In this document: one piece after another, positions 44,741 to 54,731 of the stretch
Position numbering within the stretch: position 1 is the first letter of the stretch
Layout of the letters: each line of letters begins with the position of its first letter
NCBI GenBank assembly: GCA_947396885.1
Contig: OX377203.1
Location: 1,116,001 to 1,180,000, forward strand
DNA: 64,000 nucleotides
Reading direction: 5' to 3'
Source of the DNA: Heligmosomoides polygyrus polygyrus
Taxonomy: Eukaryota > Nematoda > Chromadorea > Rhabditida > Heligmosomidae
The notes under the pieces: model-generated
Databases searched by the model: none
What the model was told of the DNA's origin: nothing
What the model saw: the letters and a program-made list of their open reading frames with translations, nothing else
Position numbers and translations under genes: made by a program

Positions 44741-44850
44741 CGAGAGCACAGCTCGCGTGGCGTGCGCAAAACCAGCAAGTATGAACAGACGACAGAGCGA
44801 CAGCGCCGGCGCTCGAATATGAACACTTTTCGGCGGCGCATGCTCGGTTT
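44051..44850. repeat. Mosaic array of MITE units
   Basis: About ten blocks begin or end with GTTCATACTT/AAGTATGAAC and contain 'gcgactcgtcgcccgtgcaaa', 'catgcatatcgattaaaac' and 'gtcgctctcgtcgctcttgtc'. Blocks at 44051-44390 run one way and those at 44425-44850 are inverted. The same sequence exists as a clean single MITE at 63558-63700. A trinucleotide microsatellite interrupts the right half. Confidence 0.7.
44667..44740 (+). repeat. (GAA)n(GAT)n microsatellite
   Basis: About 11 GAA units run directly into about 13 GAT units. The long Ser or Glu/Asp runs in the six frames here are translations of this repeat, not proteins. Confidence 0.95.
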
Positions 44851-45605
44851 AGCAGGTAGGTAATAATCTAAAGCAAAAACCTTAAACTACCATGTCCTCA
44901 CGAATCAAACATACCTTCTCGATCCCTCCTTCAAACACACTTCACATAGGAACTGGTTAACCGCTATCTATCGACTTACCTTAACCTGAACTGCCCGCTT
45001 GATTTTGATGTCATTACGTTCTCCAGCTATCTGCTGTCGACACCGTCCTCACAATAGACCTAAAGCCAGCTTTAAGCAATTACCTCTCAATCACGCACTC
45101 GTTCAGTAGATCTTGTCTGATCTTGGCCGCATCCAACGAAACTCATTCAAAGCCATTGAATACAGAAATCTTCATGCAAATCGAAAACCGACAAAGAATG
45201 AATACACCCCTGATCAGAGGAGAACGAGAGCAATGTTATAACACAGAGTCAGTCATCGAGAAAAAAATGAAACCTGCTTCAAGCGTAACAAACGAGTAAC
45301 AATTATTATCCATACAAAACCACCGGAAGCCTTTTAGAAAGCCAACCGGTGCGTGAAATGACAACCGGACAGAAACATTTATAGATAAGACACAATCTCT
45401 TCACACTACATTGAAAATCCTACTTTAAGAAGTGAATGGAAGATAAAAAATTGGTTTAAAACCAAATAGTAACGTTAGTTACCACCGAGCATCTAAGGAA
45501 TGAAAGCAGAGCCACGTATCCAAACGCCTGGACGAGTTGGTATGGGCATGGTCGCAAAGAGCCTTCGTTGCGGGACCCACTTTTCCCACTACTGAACCGC
45601 TACGG
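44851..45605. other. Unassigned intergenic DNA
   Basis: AT-leaning sequence without recognisable gene or repeat. Confidence 0.35.
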
Positions 45606-45606
45606 A

Positions 45607-45664
45607 AACCTTCCTTCAGACGAACCTTATTCTAATGAACAAGGCTCGTCTGAAGGAAGGTGGC
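45607..45664. repeat. Short strong hairpin
   Basis: AACCTTCCTTCAGACGAACC pairs with GGCTCGTCTGAAGGAAGGT, one mismatch in about 20, around a loop of roughly 17 bases. This could be a tiny MITE or a small-RNA precursor. Confidence 0.6.
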
Positions 45665-45867
45665 GAAACGACCCATAAAAGTCTATTTTTAGTTCTTCAT
45701 ATGCCTTTGAAAGGGACAAGCAATGCTATTTTGGTGATTGCGGGGAGAGGGGGCAGTCGAGACGTGTGAAAAATAGCGTCAAAACTGCATTACACCTCCG
45801 ATGAATCCTCTGGATTCAGAATTTGATCTCTCACTGCACTTCTTCCATCCCCCAACCAACTATGAAC

Positions 45868-46018
45868 TTGACAACTATGTACGAGCACTTAGTGTGGCTT
45901 ACATGGTGAAGTGGAACTCGGCGGCCAATCAGGACACCGTCAGTCGGTGGCACGCTGCTTCGATGCAGTCTGATTGGCTTGGTGCGTCCCACTCTCATGT
46001 AGACCTCATAAACGACTC
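45868..46018. mobile_element. MITE relic, GTGGCCTACATG family
   Basis: TACGAGCACTTAGTGTGGCT and ACATGGTG at the left; CATGTAGACCTCATAAACGA at the right. Arms match the family at 24549 with many changes. Confidence 0.45.
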
Positions 46019-46140
46019 TCACCCACTGAAGTGTCCAGTGCATTAGCCATGCGGACTTCATCGTTCATCAAACTTCCAAAGATAGCGACGAATCCCCCGT
46101 CAAAATGGAGCAGATTTTCCTACAGTATCAAACAGGAAAT

Positions 46141-47101
46141 TGTGATTGAAGCACCAGGCTAATTACTTGGGAATGCTGTTGGCATCTTGATGTGAAAGCG
46201 GTTCAATCCAGCATGGCACTTGAATCAATTAAGAGGATGCCGAGTGGTGCTTACAGTGCTGCCGCTCTAAATGGTCTGGATTCCAGTTCGAGAGTCAGGC
46301 TCTGATTATTAGCGTAAATTTACGATCATTCTATGTCTTCTTCCCATATTGATTGCTAATGGCCTTCGTGGAGTTATGGAAACTTCGCACTATACTGAAG
46401 TGATTATGCCGTCCATTTTAACCTTTGCTCCATATCTGTTTCCATGCCGTTGTCAAACTTCCAGAAATGGCGACGAGTTGTCCGTTATAATGGACGAGTT
46501 TTCCATCCAGCAGCAGGTTTACTCGTTGCAGGGTCATAGAAACGTCTCCCCACATCAGTTAGTGCAACATCGCGGCTGGTGACGTCTATACTCATCTTTT
46601 TGGCTTTTCTTCAGTTTTCTTCGCAAACTTCAAAGCCGAAACGATGACAATAGGAATCACCAGCAGCTATCTTGCACTAACCGACGTAGGGACGCGTTTC
46701 TATGGCCCTGCAACGAGCAAACCTGCTGCTGGATGGAAAACTCGTCCATTTTGACGGATAACTCGACGCCATTTCTGGAAGTTTGACAGTGGCATGGAAA
46801 CGGATATGGTGGAGCAAAGGTTAAGGACGGCATATTCACTTTCAGTACAGAGCGAAGTTTCCATAACTCCACGAAGGCCAATAGCAAGCAATATGGGAGG
46901 ACGACATAGAATGATCGCAAATTAACACTAATAATCAACGCTTGACTCTCAAATTGTAATCCAAACCATTAAGAGCGGCAGCACTGTAAACACCACTCTT
47001 GGCCCTCTTCATTGATTCAAGTACCATACTGGATGAACCGCTTTCACTTCTAGATGCCAACAGCATTCCCAAGTAATTAGCCTGGTGCTTCAACCACAAC
47101 C
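46141..47101. repeat. Long palindrome L
   Basis: Arms of about 440 bases (46141-46580 and 46655-47101). Landmarks: 'gcaccaggctaattacttgg' against its inverse at 47083, and 'ggccttcgtggagttatgga' against its inverse at 46870. One strand of each arm gives a similar peptide (FQKWRR.. FHPAAGLLVAG), so the arm may derive from a captured or transposon gene. No TSD was found. A diverged extra copy of the inner motif is at 46060-46120. Confidence 0.8.
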
Positions 47102-47260
47102 TTAACTGATCTAGACTCTTTCAAAGTCAGCCTGGATAGGAATCAAAATAATCCATTAATTCAAATAAATTTAGGCACATATTGAGATTTTCACCAATCA
47201 GATGCAAAGCTCGCGGCAATGGCCATCGGAGTTGTGACAACACCGTTTGCCTAGACAGTT

Positions 47261-48445
47261 CAGGCAGCGCTACTGTTTGAAAGGTGATAAGCCCGCTGCC
47301 AGTAAAAGTACTGAAGAAGTTAAGAGCGCATACGAAAGCACAAGGGAATGAAACTATTCTGACATATGAGCGGTGAAGCTTACGCCACACACTCGTCCGA
47401 TTTCTTCCATTTTACACTCGATCGATTGTGTTTCGCCTGAATACTTGCCAGAATTTCTCCATAAAGTGACCGCATCAATTGGCTTGTGCGTCTTCTGACG
47501 TTTAAAGCTTAAAAACTCACTACAGCGTCCGGCAAAATGCAGGATATCCTAAAGAAATGCAGGTACTGTTCCGAAGGTTCTTGCCTTGCTACTAGTGAAT
47601 GTCTTGGAACTGATATGAATGCACAGAACAACGAAAATTCTGTCACGTGCAAATGGTCAAGATTGCGCCATGCCTCCGTCTGAAACCTTACATTTCAGAC
47701 TCGATTGGTCGTGTATGGCCGGAATGCTTGTTACATTCTTGCAATTAATTCACCAAAATAACATGTGCTGTGCTTCTTCTGAAGTTTAGAACTTGACAGC
47801 GCACCATAACTTCATGTGAACCTTAACATCTCTATAACCTTCGTTAGCAGTAATGATATGTGGCTTCATGTGGCGCGTACGTTTTCTAGCTTACTCCGCA
47901 TTTTGCCCAAGTTTCAGTGCATTGTGAAGTTCTAAACGTAGAAGGAAACACAGCACAGGTTAATGTGGTCAATTAATAACAAGACTGCAACAAGCGTTCA
48001 GCCCATGCACAACCAATCGAGCACGAAATGTAAGGCTTCAGATGGATGCATGGCGCAAACCTTGCCATCTGCACGCCACAGAATTCTCGTTATTCTGTGC
48101 ACTCATATTAATACCAAACCCTTCATTAGCAGCAATGCTACAGTCCTCTGAACATTTCGCCGAAATCTGTAGTGTGTTTTTAAGATTAAAACTTCAAAGC
48201 AAGCACAAATCGATCGATACGGCCACTTTCTAGAGAAACTGTGACAATTATCCAAGCGATACACAATCAATCGAGTGTGAAATGAAAGAAATCGGACGAG
48301 TGCGTGGCGCAATACCTACCACACATGTGTCAGAAAATTTTCATCTCCTTGCGCTTTCATAGGAGCTCTTACCTTCTTTAGTCCCTTTATTGGCAGGAAA
48401 ATTATGACCTTTCAAGCAGTGTATACATTTTCCTGGGACACCCTG
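47261..48445. mobile_element. Fold-back element family C, copy 2
   Basis: The right end reads, inverted, CAGGGTGTCCCAGGAAAATG and is followed by TA; the left end (CAGGCAGCGCTACTG) is damaged. The internal order matches C1, with four box copies near 47385, 47670, 48045 and 48290. Confidence 0.85.
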
Positions 48446-48511
48446 TAACATATTCGAAGCCATTATCTATGAAGGATTTACCTGTATTGCTAAAGGAGGG
48501 CAGAGGGGGAG

Positions 48512-48605
48512 GGGTTTATACTTCTGCGCCCGCCTAGCGCGGCAGTCTGCATCGATCGCTCACGTTGCCTAATCGATATGGGCGATACCCGTCCGTCGCG
48601 CGTCA
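48512..48605. mobile_element. Harbinger-type MITE, one end
   Basis: GGTTTATACTTCTGCGCCCG, then a GC-rich palindromic core with ATCGATCG/CGATATGG. The right terminal repeat is not visible. Confidence 0.45.
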
Positions 48606-48896
48606 AGGCAACTATCCTACGGCTACGCAACTGCTCCATACTGAAAGCGATCCACAACCACCCAGTTCAGACTATTTACAAACCTTCTCGAGCTGACTAC
48701 AGTATTATAATAGGTGGAATAATTGTAAACTTCTTTGAAAGGCATAAATCCACTTGAGCACGTCTACGTTGTTCTTGAAAGCAATGACGGCGTCCCTTTA
48801 GCGATTCCAATGAAACTTGTTGTAGTGGAAAAGAAGGTTTCCCTCGATTCCATTCAGTTGCTCCTGCGACGCTCCCTGAAACCAATTATTTGATAA

Positions 48897-49113
48897 AGCT
48901 TACGGTACTGGTCGCTAATATGGCCTACATGGGGTGGCGAAAACGTACCAGCGAATCACAACTGATAAAAGCAGTGAACGAAGACACGCCAGCCAATCAG
49001 AGCATCGATCGAACACGTCTCGTTTTGGTGGCACATTCAATGCAAACTCAATTGTGTTCCTCGCTGTCGCCATGTGGGCCACATTCGCGACCACTACTAT
49101 TTCGACACTATGT
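48897..49113. mobile_element. Palindromic MITE, GTGGCCTACATG family
   Basis: GGTACTGGTCGCTAATATGG at the left and GGCCACATTCGCGACCACTA at the right. 217 bases, non-coding. Confidence 0.65.
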
Positions 49114-49504
49114 CGCTTTTTGTTCTTATAAATGACGCAATTTTTCTTAAAAAAATAGTAAAAAGTAGAACAAAGTCGAGCCGAACAGAGATTTTACCCT
49201 GTAAAAAGCGTTTATAACTCTGTAATAGACCGTAAGCGACGTCAAGGTAAGTGAACCGTACGTTCCCAAGCTATCCATAACATGTGTTTACCATATTTTT
49301 CGATTAAAAATAACAGCAGCTAACTAACTATCAGAGAACGCCCGGCACTAATGATCGCTGTGGCCAGGAACGTGTCCATGTTCTTCACAGTGGATGAAGG
49401 TACATCATTACGGCCACGTAACTCCAGGTAGAGATCGAGGAGCCTAAGATCACTTGGGAAACGTTAAAAATGGGCATTTACTGAGACCTACATATAGTAC
49501 GAAC

Positions 49505-49634
49505 CTCTGCAAGTTTGCAGCAGCTCCATCTTCGACCGCAGCTTCAGCTCTGGAGGGCGCTGGCGGAACAGACGACGTTACAGTACGTGGGCTCTCATCG
49601 GCCTTTGGAGCAACGGCGAACTCTTCTTCGGTGT
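49505..49634 (-). CDS. Weak candidate exon, acidic Pro/Ala-rich
   Basis: One minus-strand frame is open between AATTCTAG (acceptor, 49635) and CAGAG followed by GTTCGT (donor, 49504). It reads TEEEFAVAPKADESPRTVTS. Exon length is not a multiple of three and its phase does not follow from the exon at 50836, so another exon or an error would be needed. The opposite strand is also open here. Confidence 0.25.
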
Positions 49635-49789
49635 CTAGAATTGACGTAGTTTTTTCAGTGCAAAGAACCAGGAACCCAGAAAAAAACTGGTACCCTTTGA
49701 AAATATTTTATTTATTTTAAATTTTATAAAAAATATTTTCGCGGCGAATACCTAAGGTCTAAGGTATACTCCCACGGGACTCCCCGCAG

Positions 49790-50086
49790 ACGAGCACGAA
49801 TCGTGCCGGGACCCTACACCTGGCCACTCGTCGAAGCCTTCCACACCCGCCGTCAGCGGCTCGTCGCCGTCAGACGATGAGGGGGCTGGTATGCCGTCCG
49901 TTGCAGGACGGCGTCGACGACCGACAGCCTCCAGCGACAGGTGGAAGGCTTTTGAAGGATTGCACTTTTATGGCGACTTGAACAGTGACATTCTCGGGAC
50001 ACTATGGGAGAAAAAGACTCCCTATGCTATGGCCAAAAACACGCACAGGCTGCGGACCACAGGAAAGGCTTGCCCATTACACAAAT
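49790..50086 (+). CDS. Candidate exon, plus strand, product unknown
   Basis: An acceptor-like CCCCGCAG is followed by an open frame with DPTPGHSSKPSTPAVSGSSP, SDDEGAG, and then KAFEGLHFYGDLNSDILGTL. It ends at a donor-like GTGAGA at 50087. Coding-like composition; no domain is recognised. It lies on the opposite strand to the exon at 50836. Confidence 0.35.
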
Positions 50087-50181
50087 GTGAGAAAGAAACA
50101 TGGAAATAAAACTAAAAACAATGAAATAAATAAACTAATAAACTAAAAATAATAAACTGGACTAACCTGCTTCTTCTTTAG

Positions 50182-50330
50182 GAGTCAGAAAACCTTCAAC
50201 ATCCTCCTAAAAGAAAAAAGTCTCGGCAAACTTTCCATCCAGATGAATTCGAACAGAAGCAGAAACGAGTATCTAAATGTCTGGTTAACTTAGAAAACCC
50301 AGCGCTGGACAACCCATATACTTCGCTCTA
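50182..50330 (+). CDS. Candidate last exon, basic C-terminus
   Basis: It follows an acceptor TTCTTTAG. The frame reads ESENLQHPPKRKKSRQTFHP and DEFEQKQKRVSK to a TAA near 50330. The phase does not join cleanly to the exon at 49790-50086 (it would create a stop), so the link is uncertain. Confidence 0.3.
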
Positions 50331-50835
50331 AAAATATGAATCTAAAGTGGTCCGGAAAACTGTTACACGCATAGAGGAAAGCCTAGGAAGGAGCTCACTC
50401 ATGGTTAGGTCTGTCTGTGGTAAGGTTCTTCCATATGCTCCGAAGCAGCTCTACCCTGGGTAAGATCACCGATATCTTAGCGAGTGTTTAAAGAGCGTTT
50501 AGTGCGCAGGCGAAGCGCGATGCGATGTTATGAAAGCCTCCCATATTGGACTTAAGGCCCGTTTATACTTCCGACGCGAGTAAAGGTGCCAGTCAAACAA
50601 CAAACAACGGGTTACTTGGATACGCCACGTTTCCGAGTTCTTTCCCATGCCCATATCTGTGTTCTCTTTCGCGTCAGCGGAACCTTGACGGCAAACGGTA
50701 ATGAATGTAGGGCATAAAATTGATTTTGTACCGAAAATTCTACTCACCGTACTACTTGTTATCCAAAAGTGATCACATAGGGATCCCTTATTTTACAAAT
50801 TCTAATGTCCCATATAAAAAGAAGTAACCGCTCAC
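50331..50835. other. Unassigned DNA with a MITE end
   Basis: A solo Harbinger-type end (GGCCCGTTTATACTTCCGAC) lies at 50558-50577. Otherwise nothing is recognised. Confidence 0.4.
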
Positions 50836-51264
50836 CTCCTGTACAGAAGCCACCGATCCCAGCTCCATCTCTTCACTTCCAGGTTCTTTCCCCTCAGCGC
50901 ATAGAAGGCGAACAGGTGACTTCTTCGACACTGCTTCACTCTTAGCAGCGCCAGAACTACGCTCAGCCTTGCTGCTTGCTCCGCTATACACACTCTTCCC
51001 TTCTTTCCGAAGCATTGGCGTTGGCGGCTCGACCGTCACAGGAGACTTCAGGCATCCCCCTTCCACAGAATGCGTCGTCGATGTGACAGGCGAGCGCGGA
51101 GTTCTGTCGGGAGTTGGCATCCAGAGCGAGGGCCTCGACTTCTCTGGAGGGTCTTGCAGATCATCCAACGGGAAGATGCCCTCTTCCGTTGTCCAAGGCG
51201 CCACGAGTGATTTCAGTTGTTCCTCGAGAGAACCCGAGTTGCGGCCATGACAGCTGACAGGCGC
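50836..51264 (-). CDS. Exon of a probable multi-exon gene, disordered region
   Basis: This 429-base exon (143 codons, phase 0 at both ends) lies between TGTTTAG (acceptor, ending 51265) and a GTGAGC donor at 50835. It reads APVSCHGRNSGSLEEQLKSL, then TTEEGIFPLDDLQDPP, then a Ser/Pro/Thr-rich tail to SVASVQE. No domain is visible; the tail looks disordered and phosphorylatable. Upstream in the same direction lie four more phase-0 exons (58840-62826), so it may be the next exon of that gene across a 7.6-kb intron. That link is inference. Confidence 0.6.
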
Positions 51265-51621
51265 CTAAACACAGGATGCCATACATTATTAGGTAGACTC
51301 AAATTCAACTCTGATTTACATTAGTTTCGCTTTAAAGCTAAGCGATTTTGCGTAGAAAAACGAAATTTTTGCTTAAATTAAGGACTCGGGAAGGATCGGC
51401 CAGCAAAAATCTACATTTTCAGGCTGCATAACTTAGCGAAGGTGACACTTGCACTCCGAACAAAGTTAGCACTACGGTACTCTGGGTAAGTATGTGGAGT
51501 AAATTTCGACATTTAGTAAAATAGGCTACAACAATTTTTACAATTTTTACTTTAAACTTTTCATTCTAAGTCAAACATTTTTCAAGCAAAAATAAATACA
51601 TCTAGCGCCAGAATAGAGAAC

Positions 51622-52131
51622 AGATCTATCCTAGTCCTGGGGGGGGGACCACATAACTAAAGAGTATGTAAAAAATCGACTTGGGACTTACCGAGCGACT
51701 CCTACAGAGCACGATAAAACCTAAACCAGAAGAATTCACGAGAAAAAAATACGAAAAAAAAATGTTTTCGCCACGGTTTTAGGCGGGTGAAGTTATGTGC
51801 CCTCCTCACCATGTTAGATCCTGGTTATAACATGTCAGGCGGCGGTCAGCACGCGCTAGTTGGCTTTATGCGCCCTCCTCACCATGTTATATCCTGGTTC
51901 TAACATGTCAAGCGGTGGTCAGCACGCGGCATGACTCCATTGTGTCGCTCTTTGCCCGCTGATACGGTTGTCAAACCGCTGCGATTTTATTTTTTTATTT
52001 ATCCGTTCGTTTTTTCTTTGTTTTAGGTTCTATTGTGCTCTGTAGGAGTCGCTCGGTAAGTCCCAAGTCGATTTTTTACATACTTTTTAGTTATCTTTTT
52101 AGTTATGTGGCCCCCGGACTAGGCTAGATCC
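51622..52131 (+). mobile_element. hAT-type MITE, family A copy 4
   Basis: AGATCTATCCTAGTCC at the left, CTAGATCC at the right, with flanks tagagaac (51614-51621) and tagagatc (52132-52139), 7 of 8 identical. It includes the two 85-base inner units and a poly-G run. It lies in the large intron of the minus-strand gene. Confidence 0.88.
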
Positions 52132-52381
52132 TAGAGATCTTACAACGAAGACAAATAATTCTCTATTTTAAGAAAAATTGTGTAAAAAAACCTAAGGACA
52201 CAGTGGTGTACACTTTTTTAACGACCATAGAATTTCCATTCTTTTAGTCGAAACATCCTACAAGGAAAGCCTCCAAACTTGCGGTGACCTTTTGCGATGC
52301 AATCCTTACAGGATATAGGGTCCCATGGGTGGAGTCCAAAACCAGTTAGAGTTAAACACGTCCTTCTGCCACCCCACCAAT

Positions 52382-52466
52382 GTGGTCCGCTGGCGCAGTG
52401 GATAGCGATGTATTGGGCGCACAGAGTGGGTTCTATGGTTCGGTCTCCGGTGTCGCCAAAGTTTTT
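52382..52466 (+). other. tRNA-like pol III module, left arm of D3
   Basis: TGGCGCAGTGGATAGCG (a very good box A), ATGGTTCGGTCTCC (box B-like) and T5 at 52462-52466. Confidence 0.7.
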
Positions 52467-53005
52467 GCACGCACGCGTCGTTATTATTATGTGCTTGCGT
52501 GATCACACGAGTCAATTTGTACGCGATTAATGCTTTTAGGAACTAGGTATAGCCCTTTTTTGCTTTCATTTGAGTTTCCGTTCTATAGCATTTCCAACTG
52601 TAATCTCTATCCTTGTAGGAGGAGTGAAATCAGGATCGAACGCTGACAGAAGTCGAGCGACGACACGTCCGGGTGAAAAATACATTTCAGTGTTGAGTAT
52701 TTACCGGTATTAAGCCAAACTCATAAGGTTATGAGTGGTATATGTTAAGAGTTTGGCTTGATACCGGTAAATATAGTACTTAACACTAAAATGTCTTTTT
52801 CACCCGGACGTTTCGTCGCTCGACTTCTGTGAGCGTTCTATCCTGATTTCACTCCTCCTACAAAAATAGATTACAGTTGGAGGTGCTATAAAATGGAAAC
52901 TCAAATGAAAGCAAAAAGGGCTATACCTACTTACTAAAAACATTAATCTGTACAAATTGACTCATGTGATCACGCAAGCACATAATAATAACGACCCGAT
53001 GTGTG

Positions 53006-53091
53006 CAAAAACTTTGACGACACCGGAGACCGAACCATAGAACCCACTCGGTGCGCACAATACATCGCTATCCACCGCGCCAGCCGACCAC
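53006..53091 (-). other. tRNA-like pol III module, right arm of D3
   Basis: On the minus strand: TGGCGCGGTGGATAGCGATG, ATGGTTCGGTCTCC and T5 at 53006-53010. Confidence 0.7.
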
Positions 53092-53278
53092 ATTCGGTGG
53101 GGTGGCAGAGGGGCGTGATGAACTTCGAGCTCACGTCTTCACACGACTTATTGCCACCACAGAAGAGCGTGCCGAAAATACTAACTATGGTTTTGACTCC
53201 TCACACGGGACCCTATATTCTGTAAAAATTGCATCGCAAAAACTCACCGCAAGTATGGAGGCTCCTCTTGTTAGGTGC

Positions 53279-54372
53279 ATTCTGAAGCGCTCCCACACAA
53301 AGAAATGTTCTTGTGAAAAGACTGCGCCGTGCACTCATCCAGAAGATCGCAATGATTATTTGATTGACAGTGTAAATGTATGTGTGTGCCTATCTAAACC
53401 TAGATAGTGGAGAATGGTGGTACATCTCTCCTATTGTGACCGCTTTTGCAGTTTCCCAATTTCTACGCATGTAAACAGCAATTAAACCATCTGTCGCGAG
53501 CGCGATAGCTCCTCGGTCCGTGGCCGGCCTGGGCGCGCCGTTTCCCACGGTAGATTGCCGATGAGGCGCCATCGATCGGCCTGGGAGCATGGGAAAGTTG
53601 GTGACGTGGCACCATCGATCGGCGTGCGCCGCCTCCTCTCGACAGGCGCGTGGCCGCATTCGACGTCCCACGCTCCCGCGACGAGGTCTGGCGACCTCTC
53701 GCTCTGCTCCCTATTCCGGATGGCTACCGTGGGGCCTCGTCTCTGCCGTATTCGCTGCTGGCACTACGGACGGGAGCGCCAGGAGAGGGCCGCGGGGTCT
53801 AGTGAGCATTATGCTCACCCCCGCGGCCTCAGGAGATCTCACTACGACGGTCACGGAGGACGCCTAGCTATTCTCTACTCTCGCCGCTGAATTGTCGGAT
53901 GGTTGCTGGTCGCGAAGTGCCAATAAACCTTATGGCTCATACAGTGTGCGCATGGAGGAACGGGATGAGTCCCTTTGTATCAAGGGCATTGGCAGTGTCT
54001 ATGCATATGTTGTATATTCCCTTGTGGGTTTCCCTGGGATCGGGTAGTCCCCCTGGAGCGGAGTGGGAGCTGAGGAGCCGGGTGGCTCGAGGTCAAGGGA
54101 AGAGGCCAGTCCGGACAGCTGCAGGTCCACCAATACGTTATAGGCAATACGTGCGATTGTGACAATACGTGGGAAGTCCCGTGGGGTTAGGTAAGATCTG
54201 GGGACGCTCCGCGGCCCTTGGAGCGACACGGAGCCGCAAAGGCACTCGAGGGATGCGGATGCCTCAGCCTGCGGGGCCACCGATCGCAGCACCATCATTC
54301 AAACAGACAATGCAGTCGAGTGCGCTGCGCAATCTCTCCCTGTACCACGCAAGCAATGTTATTCTTCTCCAG
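53279..54372. other. GC-rich unassigned block
   Basis: The 53490-54340 stretch is GC-rich, with a local duplication ('caccatcgatcggcgtg' near 53610 and 'gccatcgatcggcctg' near 53568) but no convincing protein or rRNA. A family B box relic is at 53325-53375. It could be an unrecognised retroelement 5' region. Confidence 0.4.
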
Positions 54373-54521
54373 CGGCCGGATTCATCAACAGACTTACAGC
54401 GACTTAAAAGAGAAAATACAGCCAAAATCCCTGATAGCGCGGCTTACCAAGGGAAATGCTGAAACATTTTCGCTGCATTTTCTCCATTAAATTGCTGTAA
54501 GTCGTTGATGAATTCGGCCCC
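54373..54521. mobile_element. Palindromic MITE, family G copy
   Basis: CGGCCGGATTCATCAACAGA and GTCGTTGATGAATTCGGCCC ends with AGAAAATACAGCC inside. 149 bases. Confidence 0.75.
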
Positions 54522-54731
54522 ATCACATCAGGATTAACCTAAAGACTTTGTTTGAGGTCAACTGATAGGAAAACTGTCTCAATTCAGACAGTGTAGTTTC
54601 TTTTTCTGAAGGCGCTCCGTAAAGGCAAATTTGATTTTACTTTTAAACATTTAACTTGAGTTTGCGAAAATTTTCTTTCTTTCCTAAAAAGGATAGTCTC
54701 TACTTGACTAAAAAAGTTTGTTTCAACTTTA

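Larger units (their letters stand above)
52260..53278. mobile_element. Fold-back element family D, copy 3 (diverged)
   Basis: CAAGGAAAGCCTCCAAACTT at the left, inverse at the right (AGTATGGAGGCTCCTCTTG). It shares 'ttttgcgatgcaa' with D1 and D2. Arms of about 400 bases carry tRNA-like modules. Nested at the centre is a further palindrome (52615-52865) with strong pairing of 'gtcgagcgacgacacgtccg' and 'gagtttggct'. Confidence 0.8.

Noticed and set aside
44546..44841. Open frames with long runs of Ser, His, Met, Glu or Asp
   Set aside because: They are translations of the (GAA)n(GAT)n microsatellite in different frames.
53555..54298. Long frames in the GC-rich block
   Set aside because: Both strands and several frames are open because of base composition; none resembles a protein.
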